This document shows, piece after piece, positions 8,791 to 20,535 of a stretch of DNA of 64,000 nucleotides. A program made the position numbers and the translations under genes. This stretch comes from Dromaius novaehollandiae. Lineage: Eukaryota; Chordata; Aves; Casuariiformes; Dromaiidae. How positions within the stretch are numbered: the stretch's first letter is position 1; each line of letters opens with the position of its first letter. The stretch lies in the NCBI RefSeq assembly GCF_036370855.1, contig NC_088101.1, positions 66,153,559 to 66,217,558 of the forward strand. Reading direction: 5' to 3'. The notes under the pieces are model-generated. The model was not told where the DNA came from. It was given only the letters and a program-made list of their open reading frames with translations, and did not search any database.

Positions 8791-10549
8791 GGAGGGATTA
8801 CTGAAACAGATGTACCGCTGTATAAATCAACAAGTACATGGTACTGTGCGTTGCTGTACATACATATACACACACATATACACGCGCGCGCACAAATGAA
8901 GAAGCTCCCGAAGGAAAAAAAAACCCGGTGGGCTTTCATTGAAAGAAACTAACGTATTCATAATAACATGAGGAAAAGGTTAAATACTGTAAACATGACA
9001 GCCAATTCTAAAGGAGGGGAAAAACAGCGACGAAAAACCCCACATAAAGCAGTGAAAGCCGTTTGACGGAAGGGAGAAACTAACTCGAGATCTCCACCAA
9101 GGGACAAACAGACGGAATGACACCGCAGCAGCGCCGAGCCTGCCTTGACCTTTCCTCTTTCCAAACTGTCCTGCTGATGTGGTGCGATTCTGTCGCGATC
9201 TCTTCACCTCCCTTCCCTGCGACAACCTCCCCCCGGCCGCTTCGGGGCTCCCCGGGCTCGTGGCAGTGAATATACCGGGAGGTCGGCTGCATTACAGGGA
9301 GTGCTGACACTTGCCCAGGGTCCTTCACAGCTTTGCAAATATGCTTGCTGTGTGGTAGCGCGTAATAGACAGAAGCCTTTAAAATAGCCACTGCAGTAAT
9401 GGCCTTTCTGGTAGATATTAAAACTTAAGACTTTAAATAAGGAAACCACAAGTTTCCTTTTAATCAGTTATTAACTGCTTGCTTTTGTGGTTAACTTGCT
9501 GCAAGCCAAACATGGAACTAGTTACCTTGTTTAAATCTTCTCTCTTTTGCTCTGACAATTTAGAAGTAGAGAATATATTATAGAAGTTACTGACAGGGCA
9601 AAAATAATCTGTGTTGGATATCAGTGGTTAAATCTTACATAAATATAACTATATTCTTAAAATAATATTTGAGTTTTATTCAAAATAAAAAGGGGTGGTT
9701 TTTTTGCACAGCCATGATTCTGTCTTCATTTCTGAGTTTTCAGATTTATAAAGAATGCTTAAAAATAACATTTAGCAGAGGATGTTGTGGGTCTGTTTAC
9801 CAATATTTTAACAGTGTGTATTATCGTCTTTACAAATCACAGTGACTAAGCTTGAGGGGATTTTTTTTTCCTTTTTGTTTTAAAAATAACTTTATTTTAT
9901 AGGATTTGTTTTTGAAAAGTCATTTACAGAAAGAGTGATTTTTTTCCAGATGTTGACAAAGATCTAACCATTCAAAATCATGCAGAAAAGATAGGTGGAT
10001 TATGCTTAAAATCAGAAGGAAAAAATAATGAAAGGTCTTTAGAGAAGCGTATGGATTTGCATGAAGTCAGGCAGGTTTTGGTTAGATTTATACCTCTTAT
10101 GCAACTACAGGCTTTCCTGGATTTGAAGGAATATAAATGAGTGCTGTACCCAGCCCCATTATTTTACAGACTTTTTTTTTAAATCAAACTATTGTTTGAT
10201 TTCTCTAAATGCAAAGTAAACTATAGAAAAAAAAGGCATTTAAGGTGAGTTTTGAATTCATAGCACAATTAGAGAGACATTATGCATTATTAGTATATAT
10301 GCTACCTAAAAGAGATACAATGAGACATTCGGAGGAGATAATTAAAGTTGGATTTAATTTAAATGAAATGTATGAGAACCAGGTAGCACTGACAAAGAGA
10401 GAAAATGTGTTCCTTTTCACTGAAAATATTAAATGGGTACAGTTGATACTCTATGGATTCAGTAGCATAGAACATCACAGTTACTCTTGAAAATAATGTA
10501 GGTGCTTTTATGATATAATGTTTCCAGTGTTGATATATACAGTGAGCAC
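8791..10549. other. AT-rich intergenic sequence
   Basis: Transition into low-GC intergenic DNA. It contains a small mixed TA/CA/CG microsatellite at about 8857-8893. No open frame has a recognisable domain. I see nothing else to annotate. Confidence 0.6.
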
Positions 10550-10650
10550 ATAGAAAGTCTCAAAGTGCTTTGTAAAGAAAAGGTGATTATCCCTATGAGA
10601 TAGAAGAAAGTGCAATGACCAGCTCAGTCACCCCACAATCCACTAGCAAA
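10550..10650 (-). repeat. Degraded MIR/CORE-type SINE relic
   Basis: The stretch reads like the reverse complement of the ancient amniote MIR-type SINE: a CAAAGTGCTTTGTAAAG phrase, then GATTATCCCTATGAGATAG, then a decayed equivalent of the 'aactgaggcacagagaggt' and 'ccaaggtcac' segments (GACCAGCTCAGTCACC). The match is from memory of the family consensus and is diverged. Confidence 0.5.
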
Positions 10651-12295
10651 TAGGTCTTTTCAGATTAGGTTCATCAGACCATACAGTTTTGCAGTTGCAT
10701 CATTTTTTAATATATTCTGCATCCACCTCAGTATTTGTCTTTGAGCAAGTGGCAGTTATTTCCTCTTTATTTGATGCATTGCCTGGAAATTTTTATTTGA
10801 TGGACTGATGGAAAGTCACAGAAGCTCATTCTGAAGAGAGTTTAAAGCAAATTCATGTTCCAGAGAACTACATATACAAAGGAAAGTCTTGCATCATGAA
10901 ACTTGATGGAAACCAGTAAAATATACTAAACTTTCATAGTTGTATTGAAATAAAGTTATTCTCAAGCTACTGTATTCATCTATTTCCATCAGCTATCCCT
11001 TATATGCAAAACTGAGTCCACAGATTTTCTAAAATCATTTTGCCTCTACACCCTCTTCAAGGCTTCTCAGCCTAATACTATTTTTCAGTTCTGTGGTCTG
11101 CATGTTTTTTTATTATTTTTTTTCAGGATGCTGCAAATATTTTTGCTGTCAGTTAAAGTGTTATTTAATTTTTAAATGAGAATTATCAAATCATAAAGTC
11201 TTTTGTCTGATACTCCTACAGCATCCTGTGCAGCTTTAATTTATTATTAATATAATTCAGTGTAGCATAAAAGATCTGGCATGTCTTCCTGAATCTCCTG
11301 TGTCAGCTGCCTGTTGAACAGAAGAGAAAATACCCAAGCAAAAAGGCACCTCTGCAGCGTTCATAGGAAGAACCTTTGATATTAAAATTCAGATATTATT
11401 ATGGATAATTGAATCTTCTGGATAGTGCTATTCCCTTGTATGTCTTACTTTCAATATATACTATTGGCTATACTCTAAATGTAATTTTTAAGTTTACATA
11501 TATATTCATGTATTTATTTGGGAGCTTTAATTTTTCTCTCTGATTCATCAAAAATAATCATTGCTCTCCAGCTGAAATGAGGGCTATATAAATACACAGT
11601 TGCTATAGATGAAGGAAATAAATACGGAGACAAAGAAGGTAATTTAGAGTAGGACCAAGATGTTGATTGCTTATTGGACCTTATTTAGTCTTCCTCTGCG
11701 ATGATTAAAACTGCTTTACCAAGCATTTTGTCACACCAATCAAGTTTAACCAAGTTTTGCTCTGCTACCTTAGTTCTCCAAAATAAGGCAGAAGAGGTAG
11801 TAGGTACCCTTCCCATGGGGAAGACTACACATGTGCAGTCTATCTTTGAAATTACTTGTTCTCCTACTGCCTCTCTTCCAATTTTGCCATGCTTCCAGGC
11901 TGCCGTACTTTTATGTCTGTTTTAACTATTTTGCAAAGTTTTTTGGTGATCAGCCTGTGCGTAATTACATTTTTAGCTTCCTTTATAAGAGTAATAAGTA
12001 CTGTACAGAGCGGTGTTTTATGACCTACAATATACCTAGAGGAAGAGAGGTGCTGATAAGTTTTCACATTTTTCATCTTCTGATAGAAGCCTGACATATC
12101 TTCCAGTTCATTCATTCTGTGAGATGATTAAAAAGTTGCTCTTCAACAAACTAAACCTCATCCAGGGCTCAGCAGGAAATAAATGCAATCTAAGCACATT
12201 AAAGAACAGACAGGGCAACCAAAGCATACCTCTTTCTTTGCCTTTTAAGATGATGGGGAAAAGAGAAAAGCAGCCTAATATTGTGATAAAACTGG
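10651..12295. other. AT-rich intergenic sequence
   Basis: Low-GC sequence without credible genes; the open frames at 11701-12115 are short, unsupported and overlap on both strands. No strong repeat is recognised. Confidence 0.6.
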
Positions 12296-12365
12296 AAGCC
12301 TGCAGCAGCTGGTTGATAGGTAAGGATATAGAACCTAATCCAAAGCACACAGAAGTCAACAGAAG
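12296..12365. repeat. Possible ancient amniote repeat fragment
   Basis: The phrase AACCTAATCCAAAGCACACA followed by GAAGTCAACAGAAGT resembles the widespread amniote repeat phrase 'gatcctgatccaaagcccattgaagtcaatgg'. The match is short and recalled from memory, so it is tentative. Confidence 0.3.
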
Positions 12366-12839
12366 TACTTTGACTAAATAATCTTTCCATTAGGCACCTG
12401 GTGAGTGAGTGCTTTCTAAAGCATTCATGCAAATCTTAAGCAGATGAGTGAAGAAGAAAATGATGTGCATTTTAATCAAAATAAATGCTATTAAACCACT
12501 TGGTGGTGTAAATGTTATTTTGCCTGTCCACAGAGATTTCACTTATTACTCAGAATAAACTGGAAGTGGACCCGTGGGAGTCCTGTCTTCCAATACTGCA
12601 TTCAGTCATGTTGTATAAATCAAGTACAAGTACATAGGTACCTCTTACAATCAATTAGTACTTTTACAGTTACAGTCTTCTGGAACATAATTCATCATGT
12701 GGCTAGAAGTATTTTGATTTTTGAGCTTAAGTTTATTTTGGCTATTCTGTATCTATTTGTTCTTATGCTGATACTGATCTCAAAGTTCAAGACCTCACAA
12801 TAAACATCCTCAGGCTCTGTTTACAAATTGAAGTATTTA

Positions 12840-13640
12840 TAGCATTTCTCTCATCTTATTGTTTGCAAAATAATACAAGTTTCTCAATGTCCTCTCGTGA
12901 AGTAAATTCTGCATTGCTGACATCATGCTGATAGCTTTCCCCTTCATCTGCTCCATTTTCAGTAAATGTTTCAATGAACCTTTCTTTAATATGGAGGTCC
13001 AGAATTGTTCATGATTTCCATCATAAGGACGTATTGTGCCTGATGCAACGGCATTAAACATCCCTTTCTTTCCTGGAAGTACCTTGTCTAATACCTCACA
13101 TTAGCATTTTTCATAGCTATATCACATTTTGGTGGCTGACAGTCCTTTTCTGGTTCACTGACTTTTCTGGCTCTTTCTTTTTTCCTGTCATTTCTAGCTG
13201 ATGAGCTACCAGTTTATAGTAGAAAATCTTGTTATATTGCTCTTTGTGCTATTAAATTTAATCCTATTTCTATTATAGAAGTCATCAAGGTCATCTGATT
13301 CTTCCTGTATGTTTTTATGTTTTCAGTGATTCTCAAACTTGTGTTACCAGCAAATTTCAGCAGCATGCTCCAACTTTTTGTGATCTAGTTTTTACTTTAA
13401 GTATTGAAAAGATCTACCCCAAGGCTGGCCCAGGAAGAACTCCACTAAGAACTTTCTTCTAGTGACACAAACACAGAGCACAACCTGTTATCCTCTCCTG
13501 ATCAGTCAGCTGCTTCAATTCCTTATCTTCTCAATCTTCACTAATACTTCTCCTATGTAATGTTTTATCTAAAACTGTTGTGAAATCCAGATGGGTGAGA
13601 TCTGCATTCAGTTGGCATCTCTGTGTAAATAGGTCTAAAT
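12840..13640 (-). mobile_element. Degraded CR1-like LINE internal fragment
   Basis: Read on the plus strand, this follows the order of phrases seen in antisense copies of amniote CR1/L3-type LINEs. There is a 'ctccagaactggacacag'-like phrase near 12995, a 'ttaaatttcatcctattt'-like phrase near 13250, 'accagcaaatttcagcagcatgct' near 13350, 'ctggcccaggaagaactccact' near 13423, and a decayed 'gtcaaaagccttactgaaatccag' equivalent near 13570. The element is therefore on the minus strand. It is heavily mutated and has no intact frame. The assignment rests on remembered consensus wording and should be tested by masking. Confidence 0.55.
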
Positions 13641-16600
13641 GTACCTCTTTTTGATTATTTATAACATGTCCTGCAAAAGTGAAGCTGTTGCCTTCCTAGC
13701 AATTTTCTAGTAGATCTGAAGCTTTATGGTTGATACTTTGTTGAAGTCTACAAGTTGATAGAATATTTATATTTTCTGCTATTTGGCCACTGCATGTCTG
13801 TGATCTGTCTTGTCTATGTATTGCCTATCTATTGTCTATATCATCCATCTTGCAGGTAAATTATTTTACACACCTAAATGCTTCACAGTCAAAGAAGAAG
13901 AATGAGAGTGGAAAGGCAGGTAAAAAGCATTAGACCTTTCCAGGACAAAAGATGCTATATTCTGACAAACAGGAATTAACATCTCCAAAGGGTTGCAGAA
14001 ATGCATAGACAGAAGTAGAATCAGGTGAAAAAAAACGAAAAACATGCATAGGTTTGTCATTTTACAAGAATAGAGCTGTCCAGAATGTCAAAGGTCGGTC
14101 TAAATGAAGAGACATGTTACCAGTTACTGGCTGAATATACAGAAAGTGGTGCAATTCTTTCATTTTTATTTTAAGGCCTTGACGAACAAGCAAAATCTGG
14201 ACAGTACAATAAATTGTTCCATGAAGATTCTTCTATTAAGCACCTTGGAGAAGGCTAGCGAGATAGATCAGAAAGAGACGATAAGAAATAAAATGATGAG
14301 AATAATTTACATGAGGGTGAAGAAAGGGAGGTATATTTTGTTTTGTTTTATGAACAAATGCGGTTAAAATTATATAAGGAAGGAATGAAGAAAAGCAGAT
14401 TTCAGAAATCTGAGAAAGTTCTAATTTTAGAATTATGCATCAGCACAGCTGGGAGAAGCTACTTTTTTAAACTAAGTTATTTATCCTCTTTTATTTATTA
14501 ACTTAAAAAAAACAAATTTCAGCAAATTTCTAATATTGTCTATTTTTTCTCTAAGGAAACTTACAACCCACTTAGTGCGGTTTTAGGCGGATATGTTGAA
14601 CTTACTACAGTTCCAAAAAGCTGATGAAGGAAAAGCGATGAGAAAAAAGTTTTCTAGTTTTCATCTAATGTGCCATTCTTGGAAGAAGTTATTGATTTCA
14701 CTTGATATTATTACTACTCTGATAGTTATAAGTAAGAATGATAACATCAGCTATTATGACTTCATGACACTTCCTATAATATATCCTCATTTTTAGTTGC
14801 TTACTACTTTCCTGGGCTTTAGCACATAACTTCTTCCTTCCAGATCTGAAGCTCAAGTCAAATTTTTAAATGAAGTCAAGCAAACTGATTCAACGATTTG
14901 TGATAATGAAGCTAGATTATTTTATCCATGGTGAAAGTTACATAAAATCTTACTTAAACAATTTCAGCACTTTCATGCATTTCAGCCTGAATTTCAGCTC
15001 TATTGAGATACTGAATTTTAGGAATATTTTTCCTGACTATTGCAATCCATCCACCCAAGTTTGTTCAAGTTATAACCCACTGAAAAACTGAAGTTTACAT
15101 ATGCTCAGCAGGGACTTTCTAAATTTTTAGAAAATAAATTCACCAAAAATTTCATTCACATTGGGTGTAGTCCAAACTGTGGTTGACTAATACTTTCTTG
15201 CCATGCTTTGCCCGGAAACCACTCCTCTCAGATACGATGTGACCTCTCTTTTGGGAGAAGACAATAAGGGGCAGGAAGGAGCCAGGCTTGAACACAGAGG
15301 GATGAAAGTTGGGTCTGAATACAGACAAAAGGATGAAGAAAGATTCTGGGCAATCCTAAGTATCACTGCTGTCAAAAAGACCACTCTAAAATCTACTACA
15401 AAATTACACTTTTCTAGAGTAATCCCAATCATATGGCTAAAAGCCCTCATAAAGAATGGTACCTTATTGCTAATATTTAGTTATTGTTCAAATACCAATG
15501 GTTTATTCAGTGTATCAGAATGATCCAGTTCGGATGACCAAGCATGTAAGCATCACTATTATGGCATCCGATTCAACTTTTGTTTCCAGTTTGTTTGTTT
15601 GGATATTGAGTGGGAAATGATATAGTCAAAAGCTATTTGAAAAATTATAAATATTTCTGCATCAAACACTCAGAAGTTATAAAATATCAGAATTAATATT
15701 GTCAGCAGACCCTTAATTCAGATACGTTTGAGCTGTCCATTTCAACATTTGATTGCAATCTAATTACATGTTCACACATTCTCTTTTTCCACTTTCATTA
15801 AGTACACGGAATGAATGGTACCCACTTAATAAGCAGCTATTGAATATTTTGCCTTATTCCATGTTCAGCATCTGTCTCAAGGCCTTATTTGCTGCACAGT
15901 GTTCAAATAACATCCTGAACACAAAATTATTAAATGGAATTTTTATGACATACATCACTGCTTTGTCTAAACAATCAAAAAATACAAATTGATTTGTGAG
16001 GAACTATATTATTCTGGGGGTTATTATAATTCTAATATCACAAAAGGGAAGGTAATATGGAGATAAACACCAAAATTGCTACTGACTTTGAATATTTAAT
16101 TTGAGCCTTTTAGGCCCTTACTTTTGAGAATGCTTAGAATTATACAGCTTTTATCTGGACAAAGTAAAACTTTCACTGACACAAGCTGTACCTGGGGATG
16201 CTCACTGTTCTGCAAATCAGTCTCAGGATTTCAGGTCAGGAACTCAGAAACAGATGAAACCACAATCAAAATGTTTTTTGTGTGACTTAATATCATGTGG
16301 GAATTCTGTGGCAGAAGCGAGTGTCAGTCTCCAACTTTACAGTACGATGTTCTAACACCATGAGACGACGTTTTCCTCCTTGATTTCACTGAAGAGCAGA
16401 TCAGGTCTGTACAATGAAGACACTAGGGGCCTGGGGTGAGGGGGAACGACTCTAAGGAAAGACCCTGTCAGAATGCACAAGTACAAGCCAGCTGAATTAT
16501 GGTTCCATTTACACTGTTATTTTTATAATTTTCTAACCATGAAATGACCATTTCATTTTCTGAACTGATAATGTCCTTTTAATATGATTGTTCAGCATAT

Positions 16601-17943
16601 AGCAATTTTTATTGCAGACAGAGGAAAGCAAAAATCCCTATCTCTACAAAAGGAAATACATATAGGTATATGATGCTTTGGAGAAGAAAGCACTAGGGGG
16701 AGGGAAGGAATCTGGAATCAGCTTAAGTGGGAGATGCACAGATGGTAGAAGTTCCCAAATGTTCTAGTCTTCTCTCTAGGCATCTTTTGCTAAGTGTGAT
16801 AACATTTGTTAGAAGGGATGATTAAGACTTTATAGGCTTCACAGAAGGAAAGTAATTTAGTGGAAAGACTTGAAAGACAGAATATTCAAACATGAAATGT
16901 ATTCCATGAAGAGAGTTAAAAAGGGCAAGATCCAGAGAGACAGCTTAGGTATAATGACAACTAACTGTTGTTCAGCAAACAAAAGTTTGGAAAACCAGGT
17001 AAATTTTCCTCAGACACTTTATTGAGGTTAGCTTAGGTTAAAATACCTAACCATGAAGGAGAAGACCTGAGTCAATTCCCCTTCATCCAGGAATAACTCT
17101 GTTTTTCTCAAAGGAACAGGTAACATAAAATGTATTAGCAGTTCAGAAAACTTACTTAAAGTCATTTGAGATACTATACAAAGGGATCAACCAAGTCTTC
17201 TTCAACCAAGTATTCTAACTATTAGGCCTCAGGTAGCTTTTCTATCCCTCCTTTTTCTTCAGCACAACTCACACACTCCTATGCTTCACCCTGCTCATGA
17301 CCAGTTTAGTGTTCATTATGCCATATCTCAGCTCGGCAAAGAGCACCTTCACCTTTCAGTGAATTCAAGAATGTTTTTGTGTTGAGGGAAATGGAAGAAA
17401 GTTATACTGGACAAACTGATTTACCTAGGTTCAGTTTCAGCAATTCCCATCCAACACAAATACAACTATATGCACACACTTGCAAATATATGTATGTTCA
17501 TTTATCTGATAATAGGAAGAAGATATTTGGCAAGCAGCTTTCGACAGATGTATAATTCTATAAACAGCTAGAGTTGTCAATAGACCATTAAAATTATTTA
17601 CCAGTGATATGCAGAATATGACCACTTTTCTCAAGTTAGATTCATCTACAGGAAGACTTGGAATGAATAATTTAGGCTGGATGCATAGTGCTTTTGTTTC
17701 TGTACATATGTACTTTAAAAGAAGAAATAGTAGCTTTTTAGAAAACATCCTTTTTTAATTAGCAAGAAGGATTAGACTTCAGCTGACTTTTTTGAAGAAT
17801 GAAAACATCTTTACTGTTACTCAGCCACGTAGGAAATTTAAGGTGCGAGTCTGAAAACAGCCCATGTAAGTGCTTTCTCACTACACAAGCACTCCCATCA
17901 AAACCATCATTCAAGGCCTCTGTCAGAGCTGACATGCTGATTC
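13641..17943. other. AT-rich intergenic sequence
   Basis: No gene, RNA or clear repeat is recognised. The open frames, such as 15203-15523 plus and 17437-17748 minus, have no domain, no supporting splice structure and average composition. Decayed LINE sequence may continue a little past 13640. Confidence 0.6.
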
Positions 17944-17968
17944 AAAAAAAAAAAAAAAAAAAAAAAAA
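17944..17968. repeat. Poly(A) run of 25
   Basis: A clean A homopolymer. I find no AATAAA in the 30 bases before it and no evident target-site duplication, so retroposition is not supported here. Confidence 0.95.
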
Positions 17969-19849
17969 CAACCCTGACTTCTGGGCCAGACTGAGTACTA
18001 ATCAATCATAAAACATTATTTTTTAAATAATATTTTCTTCTTTATATGGGGGAAGAAAAGCCTTTCAGTGTTCAGCTCTTGCTTTATCTTTACAACAGTA
18101 AGATTACTGTTAGTGATTCTTCATTAAACCTAATTGAAAACTGGAGAGATACAAAAATATTCCCATCTTTTGCCTGTTTAGTGGGACCCGAGATATATTT
18201 ATGAAGAAAAAAACATACATTTCTAAAATAGGACACATTTCCATTTTAAAGAAGGATGTCAGAGAGCCAAACTGTCAAATTTGGTGTGCAATTCTAGTGC
18301 AGCCAGAATCCCGCTTGCTTGTATCCTGCTTTCTCTTGAGAAGGTCTTTTGGTTGGCTGGCTGGCTTTCTTCAATGTTTTGTTCCCCAGAGCTGTCTACT
18401 CTTTATAAAAATATCTACAGGCCAATTTAAGGCATTCTGAAGTCAATCAGTTGTTAATGTAAACATGTATTATGGGACTTTCCTTCACTATTGTATAGTT
18501 AATGAATATGTTCCCATGACTTTGAAATGCTCTAGTGCCTCAGCACATTTTCAGAAATACTCCACTTGAAAACATATCCCTTTATAATGGGGTCTAAATC
18601 TCATTTCCCTCAATATCTACCCTCATCAGCCTTTTTTAAGGCTTCTCCGGAAAAATTACATCTCGGCTGCTGCTCCTGCTCTTAATGTTTTCGTAGTATC
18701 AGTAACAGCAGAAACTAAGTGATGCCTCGCTGTGCTCCTCTTACAGAGACAATATGCAGACACTGCACAATCCTCCCTTCCCGGCTGAAGAGTTCTGTGT
18801 TACCATTTCACATTATCTACACGCACTGCGTCTGCGTCATGCCCCTGCAACAGTGCCGTACCCCACTTTGGTCGCTGCCCCTTCACATTTTCTCTGCAGG
18901 AGCTTAGAGGAAGACTGATAAAGATTCCCTTAATTTCAGGCCACTGAGAATCCTAATTGGAAAAAAACCCGTCTTCAGAACTAGCAGCACAGACACAATC
19001 CTGGATGAGTGGAAGGAGGCAAAATAGAAGAGGATATAAAAAAGGTGAGAAAAGAGCTGGAAGTTGTACTATGTGATTGTGTCCTTCACTCGCTGAGTCA
19101 GCAGGAGCCAAGAGCTCTGCAGGGGCATGCTTAGCCTTCACATTTCTCCACAGAAACCCCATCTGGCCAACTAAATTGCCAGCAATTGACAAGCCGTGCT
19201 GGAAGCAGTATCCAGCTATTCTCAGGCAGTGTGAAGGTTACTATGTTGTGGGATGTAGTAGGAAAGGAAATGAGGAAGTTGTTGCAGAGCTATACCTCAC
19301 ATGCAATAAGGGGAAGCATCCAGAATATGTGACAAAACTCAGACTGTTCACTGTTGCAGTCTCTAGACTTATCAAGGATTGGACTTGCTGAGAAAAATTA
19401 GCTACTGCTTTAGAAAGACCCGATATTCTTCTTGGGAAGAAAAAAGAAAACCTCAAAGAGAAAAAAAGTTGAAGGAAACTGAAGAGTTAATTTTTATTAT
19501 AGAATTTGTATCTGAATTCCAGAATCAAAAGCTTTTATTTGTATTCTTTCTGTCAAGTTATCTGAAGCAAACAGATATTTTGGAGCTCTTCTTGAACTTA
19601 GCAATCACCTCTAGCTTCAGCCTTCATTTAAAAGGCCTAAAAACCCAAAATGCCTTCCCTGGGTCTCTTAAGATACAATATTCACTCGCATTCAAGTGCT
19701 GACCTGAGATAGAAAACAAGAAAAATATATTGTCATTGGATAAAAGAACCCAGTAACCTGTGTGGGGAAAAGGCCTACAAGAATGTATCAGCCACTGGTT
19801 TATGTGAATAAATAGTAAAATACCAACTGTACTTTAATCCTTTAGCTCA
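17969..19849. other. AT-rich intergenic sequence
   Basis: No recognisable gene. Short frames at 18953-19702 on both strands overlap one another and carry no known motif. There is a somewhat higher-GC stretch around 18650-18910 without further features. Confidence 0.6.
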
Positions 19850-19930
19850 GTGTTTCCCAACCTGTGAGGCTGCTCTTGCTAGTGAAATGTGCCAACTTTA
19901 AAGGTGAGGCACACAACAGAGTATAAACCA
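19850..19930 (+). repeat. Possible hAT-type repeat, copy 1
   Basis: It begins CAGTGTTTCCCAACCTGTG, which resembles hAT (Charlie-type) terminal sequence, and later has GTGAGGCACACAACAGAG. A related block recurs about 625 bp to the right in the same orientation. No inverted partner end was found, so the class is uncertain. Confidence 0.35.
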
Positions 19931-20474
19931 ATCAGTGTATTAACTTAGGCTCTGTGCCTAAGCTGGCACTGCTGAAGCTGTTGCTACTTCAGCAAAGAAG
20001 TCATAGCAAACTGAAGGAAAGGAGACGGTCAGCTGCAGCAGTGTGAAAAAATGGGAACAGGAGAGACAAGGACAAGGCAGCAGTCCAGGAGTGTTTTGGG
20101 CCAGCTTTTTAATTTATTCTTCTGATGACTGGAAAAAATGTTAGATAAGCAAATATCCCTTCATCATACCACTTCTTTAGTTCCCTGAAGCTAGCTATAG
20201 CTTAGTGTCAGTGGGAGGCGTCATCCTGGAGATCAGAGATTCTCTCAGGCTGCTAGGTCTCCTGATGCTGTTCTGTCGATCAAATCCTTGCCATGATCTA
20301 AGCTGTTTTCAGGGATCAATTTTCTGGTTGCAGTGGGGGGAAAACTTTTCACTGAATGTGGCTTGTTTTCCATAAGCTCCCCTAAGCTTCGACTGGCTTA
20401 GGGACAAAAAAGTGTCCCAAGAACAAATTAGCAGGTTGTTTATATGAACATCTACCACCTCAGGAGTGTTGCAA
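19931..20474. other. Intergenic sequence between the two related blocks
   Basis: No gene or specific repeat is recognised between the two related blocks. Confidence 0.5.
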
Positions 20475-20535
20475 ATTGGCAGTTCCCAACCAGTGAGGCT
20501 GGAGGTATGTGTCACGTCAGCTATGAGGCAGACAA
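20475..20535 (+). repeat. Possible hAT-type repeat, copy 2
   Basis: It contains AGTTCCCAACCAGTGAGGCTG followed within 40 bp by ATGAGGCAGACAACAGAA, echoing the two phrases of the block at 19850 in the same order and orientation. The two may be copies of one dispersed element or an old local duplication. Confidence 0.35.

Noticed and set aside
17944..17968. Poly(A) run as a retroposon tail
   Set aside because: No AATAAA in the preceding 30 bases and no target-site duplication seen; treated as a homopolymer.
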